Assembly: GCA_002690445.1 (NCBI GenBank)
Contig: NZER01000373.1
Location: forward strand, 1-10,799
Direction: 5' to 3'
Source: Candidatus Pacearchaeota archaeon
GTDB taxonomy: Archaea; Nanoarchaeota; Nanoarchaeia; Pacearchaeales; GW2011-AR1
DNA: 10,799 nt
The notes below the pieces were generated by a model. The model saw nothing but the letters and a program-made list of their open reading frames with translations, was not told where the DNA came from and searched no databases. Made by a program: the position numbers and the translations under genes. How positions within the stretch are numbered: position 1 is the stretch's first letter; each line of letters starts with the position of its first letter. Below, piece by piece: positions 6,082-10,799 of this stretch.

Positions 6082-8615
6082 AGAGGAGAATTTTATATGT
6101 AGCCATGCATTTATCTACCGGGGGCTCTCCTCAGTGGCTTCTCGAACTGATAAAAGAATCCATGCTTCAAAGTGAGGTTTTTGTTGTTGAGTTTAGTAGC
6201 TATAGCGCTCGGTATACGGTTCAAAGGGACAAAATTTTAGATTTGATTGGTAAGAAAAATTTTACTTCTTTAGGGTATTATAATTCTGAGGACTACGATC
6301 AAGAAAAGGGGCGCTTGCTAGACGTAATAAAGAGTTTCAATCCAGACATCGTTCACTTCAACGAGGTTCCTGAAAATTTTGAATATAAAGGTTTCAGTTT
6401 AAAATTATTACAGGAGATTTATAAACAAGAAAGAAATTACAAAATATTAGAAACATGCCACGATAACTCATTTGATTTCTCAAGAAAGGAGGTTTGGCCT
6501 GATGCGTTTGTTGCCGTATCAGAGTTCCAAAAAATAAATTTAGAATCACTGGGCAAAACGTGCTACCTTTGGGACTACGAGATACAAAAAAAAGAAAGAC
6601 CAGATAGGGGGGAGGCGCTAAGAGCCTTAGGATTGGACCCAAATAAAAAACATATTTTGAATATAGGGTTATTCCACGCTAATAAAAATCAAAAATACAT
6701 ATACGACATGGCTTCCAAACTGATCGACTTGGTCGGTTTATCTATCGAGTTTCATTTTGTGGGCAACGAATGCTTTAAAGATTCCTGTGGCATAAGTAAT
6801 CTTGACCTACCAAACTGCAGAATTTGGGGAGAAAGGAATGATGTGGAAGCTTTCTATTCCTGTATGGATCTTTTTCTTTTTCCGTCAATAAGGGAGCTAA
6901 ACCCCCTGTCTGTTAAGGAGGCTTTGTCTTGGGGTATGCCAGTAATAATGAATAAAATTGAAGCCTGTGATCTTTATAAAAAATATGAGAATAACCCATC
7001 TGTGAAATTTATACAAGATATAGATGTGGAAAGGGAAATAACCTCCTTAGTTGAGTCTGTAGAGGAGAAAAAGAAAGTCTTAGTTAAGTTTGATAGCCGT
7101 TCTCTTGGTGATAGTTTGGCTTGGATTCCATATGTTGAGGAGTTCAGGAAACAGAACGACTATGATGTATACTGCTTCACATTTAACAACGACTTATACA
7201 AAAAGACCTATCCTCAAATAAAGTTTCTTTCAGACCCTGAGGAATGTCATGGTTTCGATAATGTTTACGATATTGGCTGGTTTCAAAATACTCCGTCAGA
7301 AGTGAAACGTAAAAGTCTTCAATGTACGGCTTCCCATTATCTAAATCTCGAGCACAGGGAAATAAAACCCAAAATATATATAGAAAACAAAGAGAAAGTT
7401 ATTGAGGGCAAATATGTCTGTATAGCTACTCAATCCACCGCCCAAGCCAAATACTGGAATAACCCAAAAGGGTGGGAGCAAACAATAAAATATTTAAATG
7501 ATCTAGGGTACTCTGTAGTTTGCATAGATAAGCATAGCTTTTTTGGAAAAGATAAAAAAATGAACTCTATACCCGAAGGAGTAATTGATAAAACCGGAGA
7601 CTTACCGCTACAAGAGAGGATAACTGATATATATAATTGTGAGTTTTTTATAGGCTTAAGCTCTGGGTTGTCTTGGGTAGCTTGGGCCTTGGGCAAGGAG
7701 GTAATATTAATTAGCGGTTTCACTAAGCCTGATAATGAGTTCAACACACCTTACAGAGTGATTAATAAGGACGTTTGTAATTCTTGCTGGAATGAGGAAG
7801 AGTTTGATAGAGCTAATTGGAATTGGTGCCCCTATCATGAAGGCACAGAAAGAGAATTTGAATGTTCGAAAGAAATAACTTTCGAGATGGTTATGCAAAA
7901 AATAGACACCGTTCGTTTCAAGAACCTTACTGACAAAGAAGGGTTTCGGGGTGCATTTAAAGAGGTTTTTGAAAAAAACACTTACCATAAACATGTTTCT
8001 GTGGAAGACGGAGATTACGTTGTAGATTTAGGCTGTTCTTTAGGTCATACCTATTTTAAAAATAAACATAAGAATATTAGATACGTTGGCGTAGACGGCG
8101 TCAAAGAAAACTTGGATAATTTTTCTTCGCTTCTTGCTCTCAGTGATAAAGCAGTATTAATAAACAGACATGTCTCCGAGAAATATAAAGGTTTAGTTAA
8201 GGTAAAAAATAATTCCTTTTGCTCTGGCAAAGATACAGAGTCTGAAGCTATATCTTTCAGGGAAATATTAGAGCTTAAAGCTATCCATTACCCCCTTAAT
8301 GATAGAAAGATAGATTTTTTAAAGTTTGATATAGAAGGCGCGGAAGTAAAAATTTTTAATAATAATGAAACTTACGAGCTTTTTATAAAAAGCGTTTCTA
8401 AATTCGCGGGGGAACTCCATAAACTTGGCGGGAACAAAGAGAGACATGATCCAAATTGTATAAAAGTATTAACAAAACTTAAAGATGACAAAAGAGTTGA
8501 TTTAAAAATACATTCTGTAGATGGGGTAGATATTACAAAAGGGTTTTGGGTAGGCGTAAAGGAAAACAGACACAACTATTATAAAGAAGTTATAATTTCA
8601 GGAAAAATATCATGA
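6078..8615 (+). CDS. three-domain fusion: GT4 glycosyltransferase, BAHT-type O-heptosyltransferase-like GT9, FkbM methyltransferase
   Basis: An 845-residue protein whose ATG overlaps the previous stop; GGAGA lies 10 bases upstream. Residues 1-330 are a GT4-type GT-B enzyme: HLSTGGSPQWLLEL at the N terminus and an E-x7-E motif (E273, E281) in RELNPLSVKEALSWGMPV. Residues about 334-610 resemble autotransporter heptosyltransferases (Aah, TibC): FDSRSLGDSLAWIPY, then STAQAKYWNNPKGWEQ, then GLSSGLSWVAWALGKEV, then SGFTKPDNEFNTPYRV, and a four-Cys finger (567, 570, 584, 596). The known members move heptose from ADP-heptose to Ser of strand-loop-strand repeats. Their N-terminal beta-barrel is absent here and GT4 takes its place. 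Residues about 615-830 are an S-adenosylmethionine methyltransferase of FkbM type (VVDLGCSLGHTYF and IDFLKFDIEGAEV). One protein could thus start or extend, and then methyl-cap, a glycan. The sugar and acceptor are unknown. Confidence 0.88.
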   Translation: MKRRILYVAMHLSTGGSPQWLLELIKESMLQSEVFVVEFSSYSARYTVQRDKILDLIGKKNFTSLGYYNSEDYDQEKGRLLDVIKSFNPDIVHFNEVPENFEYKGFSLKLLQEIYKQERNYKILETCHDNSFDFSRKEVWPDAFVAVSEFQKINLESLGKTCYLWDYEIQKKERPDRGEALRALGLDPNKKHILNIGLFHANKNQKYIYDMASKLIDLVGLSIEFHFVGNECFKDSCGISNLDLPNCRIWGERNDVEAFYSCMDLFLFPSIRELNPLSVKEALSWGMPVIMNKIEACDLYKKYENNPSVKFIQDIDVEREITSLVESVEEKKKVLVKFDSRSLGDSLAWIPYVEEFRKQNDYDVYCFTFNNDLYKKTYPQIKFLSDPEECHGFDNVYDIGWFQNTPSEVKRKSLQCTASHYLNLEHREIKPKIYIENKEKVIEGKYVCIATQSTAQAKYWNNPKGWEQTIKYLNDLGYSVVCIDKHSFFGKDKKMNSIPEGVIDKTGDLPLQERITDIYNCEFFIGLSSGLSWVAWALGKEVILISGFTKPDNEFNTPYRVINKDVCNSCWNEEEFDRANWNWCPYHEGTEREFECSKEITFEMVMQKIDTVRFKNLTDKEGFRGAFKEVFEKNTYHKHVSVEDGDYVVDLGCSLGHTYFKNKHKNIRYVGVDGVKENLDNFSSLLALSDKAVLINRHVSEKYKGLVKVKNNSFCSGKDTESEAISFREILELKAIHYPLNDRKIDFLKFDIEGAEVKIFNNNETYELFIKSVSKFAGELHKLGGNKERHDPNCIKVLTKLKDDKRVDLKIHSVDGVDITKGFWVGVKENRHNYYKEVIISGKIS
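7776..7865 (+). other. four-Cys iron-finger-like motif of the central BAHT-like domain
   Basis: Cys 567 and 570 (VCNSCWN), 584 (NWCP) and 596 (FECSKEI). In TibC, four cysteines at the equivalent place form an iron finger. The motif keeps its flanking Trp and aromatic residues, which supports membership of that family beyond generic GT9. Confidence 0.75.
8600..8603 (+). promoter_or_regulatory. Shine-Dalgarno site for the small DUF6165-like gene
   Basis: AGGA lies 8 bases before the ATG at 8612, inside the end of the upstream fusion gene. With the ATGA overlap it supports coupled translation. Confidence 0.6.
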
Positions 8616-8998
8616 AAGTAGAAGTATCAAATGGAGAAATATTAGATAAACTATCTATACTAGAAATTAAAATAGATAACATAACAGATAAACTTAAGCT
8701 AAATAATGTAAAAAAAGAGTATTCTGTTTTAAAGGAAACCCTTGGGGACCCACCTTGGGCTTCTCATGTTTTCAGAGACTATGGTTTTTACGACCAGCTC
8801 AAAGAGATAAACGAACAGCTTTGGGTCATAGAAGACAATATAAGGATAAAAGAAAGAAACCAAGAATTTGATAAAGAGTTTGTGGACTTAGCTCGCTCAG
8901 TATACCAGATCAATGACGAAAGAGCTGAAATAAAGAAAGAGATTAACACCCACACAGGTTCAGAACTGGTTGAAGAGAAATCTTATGAAAAGAACTAG
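8612..8998 (+). CDS. small helical protein resembling DUF6165, linked to glycosyltransferases
   Basis: A 128-residue protein with an ATGA overlap to the gene before it. The opening MKVEVSNGEILDKLSILEIKI, then an NNVKKEY-type segment, recalls the uncharacterised DUF6165 family, which I remember as starting with a V-S-x-G-E-x-x-D-K-x-[ST]-I-L-E-I-K pattern. Residues about 9-45 and 75-118 are amphipathic, charged helices that could make a helical hairpin or coiled coil; a short loop GDPPWASH (46-53) separates them. There is no signal peptide, membrane segment or catalytic motif. Its position between two BAHT-like transferase genes, with overlaps at both ends, suggests an accessory subunit, scaffold or acceptor-presenting factor for them. 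The family name is given from memory of the motif and the function is unknown. Confidence 0.78.
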   Translation: MKVEVSNGEILDKLSILEIKIDNITDKLKLNNVKKEYSVLKETLGDPPWASHVFRDYGFYDQLKEINEQLWVIEDNIRIKERNQEFDKEFVDLARSVYQINDERAEIKKEINTHTGSELVEEKSYEKN

Positions 8999-9893
8999 AA
9001 TAGTTTTTGGGGGAAAAGGACTGGGGGATACCATAGCATGGATGGGTCAAGTTGAACGTTATCAGGAGTTAACGAATAATCAGGTTGATGTTATTTGTAG
9101 TTTTAGTGATATTTTTAAAAAGCAGAACATCAAAACATATCCTCGCAACCAAAAAACTGACGCTTCTGATTATGATTATGATTTTTTAATAAACACTTAT
9201 GATTACAAAAGACCTTCGGGTATCGATATTCCTGTACAAAATATGAAAGTTAATAGCCTTATAGGAAGAGCTTCTCAGGTCTTGGGTCTGCCTGATGCGG
9301 AAGAAAGAAAACCTACGTTAGGATTAAAGCTTAAAAAAATTAAATTAAAGCGCCGCGCCGTTTCTCTCGCTTCTTTATCCACTTTTCAGAAAAAGTTGTG
9401 GAATTACAAAGGGGGGTGGAATGAGGTTAACTCTTATTTGAAAAAGAAAAATATAGATGTTATTAGTTTAGATAAACACTCTCAATTTGGAGCTGGATAC
9501 GCCTATAGAGATAGCCCAGCTTACAACCCTATACCTTCCAATTCCATTGACAAGACGGGGCAATCTTTGAGGGTCGTAGCTAGCTATATTGACAAATCTT
9601 TATTTTTTATGGGTTTGAGTAGTGGGATAGCTTGGCTTGCTTGGGCTTTAAATAAGCCGGTAATAATGGTTGCTGGGTTTTTAAGAGAGAATTATCATTT
9701 TTCTACCCCATATTATGTTCAGGATACTAGCGTATGTCATAATTGTTGGTCTCATCACAATTTACCTATAGGAGAGTTCAAGGAAAAATGGGAAGGTGGA
9801 TGGTATTGGTGTCCTGAAAACAAAAACTTTGAATGTAGTCGTAAAATAACCCCCGAGATGGTTATTGAAAAAATAGATGAGTTGCTTGTCTAA
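8985..9893 (+). CDS. stand-alone BAHT-like (Aah/TibC-type) GT9 glycosyltransferase
   Basis: A 302-residue protein. The start is taken as the ATG at 8985, with AAGAGA about 6 bases upstream. A TTG at 8970 would add five residues but lacks support. The ATG lies 14 bases inside the preceding gene. It is clearly related to the middle domain of the upstream fusion: GGKGLGDTIAWMGQVERYQ at the N terminus, DKHSQFG, IDKTGQ, then LSSGIAWLAWALNKPVIMVAGF (211-232), FSTPYYVQDTSV, and the four cysteines 251, 254 (VCHNCWS), 276 (YWCP) and 284 (FECSRKITPEMV). The acceptor-side N-terminal region is short and the beta-barrel of TibC is missing. It lies 21 bases before the collagen-like fibre gene. O-heptosylation of Ser/Thr in that fibre is attractive but inferred; transfer of another sugar is possible. 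Confidence 0.84.
   Translation: MKRTRIVFGGKGLGDTIAWMGQVERYQELTNNQVDVICSFSDIFKKQNIKTYPRNQKTDASDYDYDFLINTYDYKRPSGIDIPVQNMKVNSLIGRASQVLGLPDAEERKPTLGLKLKKIKLKRRAVSLASLSTFQKKLWNYKGGWNEVNSYLKKKNIDVISLDKHSQFGAGYAYRDSPAYNPIPSNSIDKTGQSLRVVASYIDKSLFFMGLSSGIAWLAWALNKPVIMVAGFLRENYHFSTPYYVQDTSVCHNCWSHHNLPIGEFKEKWEGGWYWCPENKNFECSRKITPEMVIEKIDELLV
9735..9836 (+). other. four-Cys iron-finger-like motif of the stand-alone BAHT-like protein
   Basis: Codons for Cys 251, 254, 276 and 284. Spacing and flanking residues (CxxCW, then WCP, then FEC) match those in the fusion protein, supporting common descent of the two domains. Confidence 0.72.
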
Positions 9894-9914
9894 AATGTGT
9901 AATTTAATTAGAGT

Positions 9915-10799
9915 ATGGCGGTTAAAAGGTATGTTGGAGACAAGCTTGTCGGTCCGGAATCAGAGAGAAACGATGTTCTGCACACGGTTTCTGAGGGAGC
10001 CACCTATTACTCAACAGATTCTTCTTATAGCGTATATATAAGACAAGATAACGCTTGGCAGCAAATTAGCGCTGCTTCAGGTTCTGGCACATCTGGTACT
10101 GACGGCAGCTCTGGCGTTGATGGTGTCTCTGGTACATCCGGCACTTCTGGCACTTCTGGCACCGATGGTACATCCGGTACTTCTGGTACTGATGGCTCTT
10201 CCGGTACTGATGGAACCTCTGGTACGTCAGGCACCTCTGGTACTTCTGGTACTGATGGTACTTCTGGTACCGATGGTTCTTCCGGTACTGATGGAACCTC
10301 TGGTACGTCAGGCACCTCTGGTGATGATGGTTCAGACGGAGATTTATATTCAACTACTTCATCAGAAACAGAAAGTATCCCAACCGAATCAGGTGGTAAC
10401 TGGGATAGAGAGTTTGGTGATGTAGATTCTGGATTAAGCTGGACAGGTGGACAAGACGCATTAGTAACGGCTACTGCAGACGTGTCAAAAAAATGGACAG
10501 GTACTGTTTACTCTTACAGCGGGACGGTGATTAGAATTAAGTGGTCTAGTAATACGGCCCCGGGGAGCCCCAATAGTTTTGATAGTTGGACTATAACCCA
10601 AAATGGAGCTCCCGGTGCTACTGGTACATCGGGTACTGACGGTAGCTCTGGTACTGATGGAACCTCTGGTACGTCAGGCACCTCTGGTACTTCTGGTACC
10701 GATGGTACTTCTGGTACCGATGGCTCTTCCGGTACTGATGGAACCTCTGGTACGTCAGGCACCTCTGGTACTTCTGGTACTGATGGTACTTCTGGTACC
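9915..10799 (+). CDS. collagen-like fibre protein, N-terminal part (runs off right edge)
   Basis: The frame from ATG 9915 stays open for 295 codons to the last base, so the gene continues outside the window. A TAG lies in frame just upstream, which makes this ATG the first possible start; its ribosome site is weak. Residues 1-57 ([13 protein letters not shown], then [23 protein letters not shown]) look like the small virion-anchoring domain found at the N terminus of many marine phage fibres. Residues 58-141 are 28 Gly-X-Y triplets. Residues about 142-230 form a small beta-domain (ending [11 protein letters not shown], then [10 protein letters not shown]) of a type often set between such tracts. 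From residue 231 a second tract begins with GAPGAT. X is mostly Thr and Y is Ser or Asp; proline is nearly absent. It probably forms a trimeric rod on head or tail. Ser/Thr density makes it the obvious acceptor for the upstream transferases. Confidence 0.86.
   Translation, partial: MAVKRYVGDKLVGPESERNDVLHTVSEGATYYSTDSSYSVYIRQDNAWQQISAASGSGTSGTDGSSGVDGVSGTSGTSGTSGTDGTSGTSGTDGSSGTDGTSGTSGTSGTSGTDGTSGTDGSSGTDGTSGTSGTSGDDGSDGDLYSTTSSETESIPTESGGNWDREFGDVDSGLSWTGGQDALVTATADVSKKWTGTVYSYSGTVIRIKWSSNTAPGSPNSFDSWTITQNGAPGATGTSGTDGSSGTDGTSGTSGTSGTSGTDGTSGTDGSSGTDGTSGTSGTSGTSGTDGTSGT
10086..10337 (+). repeat. first collagen-like Gly-X-Y tract, 28 triplets
   Basis: Twenty-eight unbroken triplets, mainly GTS and GTD with some GSS, and no proline. 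It ends in acidic triplets GDD and GSD before the beta-domain. Confidence 0.92.
10203..10799 (+). repeat. 81-base DNA repeat unit inside the collagen-like gene (two full and two partial copies)
   Basis: A nine-triplet unit ([27 protein letters not shown]) occurs at 10203-10283 and 10650-10730. The two copies differ at 2 of 81 bases. A shortened copy (36 bases) follows at 10284-10319, and a 69-base copy at 10731-10799 is identical to the first over that length. Synonymous codons are conserved (for example GGA ACC TCT GGT ACG TCA), so the identity is at DNA level. Confidence 0.88.
10605..10799 (+). repeat. second collagen-like Gly-X-Y tract, at least 21 triplets, open at right edge
   Basis: Starts GAP-GAT and continues with GTS, GTD and GSS triplets to the end of the window. 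Proline occurs once, at the start. Confidence 0.92.

Noticed and set aside
6394..7994. Several antisense frames of 80-105 residues within the fusion gene
   Set aside because: They are opposite a continuous, motif-rich coding frame and show no start signals or recognisable domains.
6078..8615. The fusion as an assembly artefact joining separate genes
   Set aside because: The frame is uninterrupted, the linkers between domains are short and natural, and codon use is even throughout. It still could be checked in raw reads.
5050..9893. A host LPS core biosynthesis operon
   Set aside because: The cluster is embedded without breaks between phage structural genes, and two GT9 domains look like protein O-heptosyltransferases more than LPS enzymes. 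A host-glycan target cannot be fully excluded.
10025..10315. Antisense frame encoding a Pro-Val-Glu repeat protein (also 10514-10762 and 10066-10353)
   Set aside because: These frames are open only because the GGT-ACT-type triplet repeat contains no stop codon in several frames. The + strand frame from 9915 has a proper start, a recognisable anchor domain and a beta-domain between the tracts.
10117..10425. Second + strand frame through the collagen-like repeat
   Set aside because: It is a shifted reading of the same repeat, giving only Leu/Val/Met repeats, without a ribosome site or domain.

Overview
The window looks like a segment of the virion-structure (late) region of a tailed double-stranded DNA phage (Caudoviricetes), probably from a marine or other aquatic sample. 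This rests on the partial gene at the left edge, which reads like the C-terminal part of an HK97-fold major capsid protein, followed by fibre-like, LamG-type and collagen-like proteins of the sort common in environmental phages. All genes are on the + strand, tightly packed and mostly A+T-rich. I see no tRNA, rRNA, integrase, transposase, CRISPR array or antisense gene, and no gene-free stretch over 300 bases.

Layout: (1) 2-820, 3' part of the putative major capsid gene, closed by a strong rho-independent terminator (843-870). (2) 929-1339, a Lys-rich small protein with a SAP-like C-terminal segment. (3) 1357-5012, three fibre or adhesin-like genes: an SG-motif fibre protein and two LamG (concanavalin-like) proteins, the first with a carbohydrate-binding-module-like part, a Gly-Thr-Ser tract and a Fn3-like insertion. 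(4) 5050-9893, a sugar-transfer cassette: a GT9 heptosyltransferase-like protein, an 845-residue GT4 / BAHT-type O-heptosyltransferase / FkbM methyltransferase fusion, a small DUF6165-like protein and a second BAHT-like GT9. Start-stop overlaps link the last four genes. (5) 9915-10799, the 5' part of a collagen-like fibre gene with two long proline-poor Gly-Thr-Ser/Asp tracts; it runs off the right edge.

The most interesting idea is how parts 3 to 5 may work together. Two GT9 domains resemble the bacterial autotransporter heptosyltransferases (Aah, TibC), enzymes that put heptose on protein Ser residues, including their four-Cys metal finger. They lie between fibre genes rich in Gly-Thr-Ser repeats. 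The window may therefore encode a phage system that O-glycosylates, and perhaps caps by methylation, its own fibres. Family assignments come from reading motifs; the system-level function is inference.
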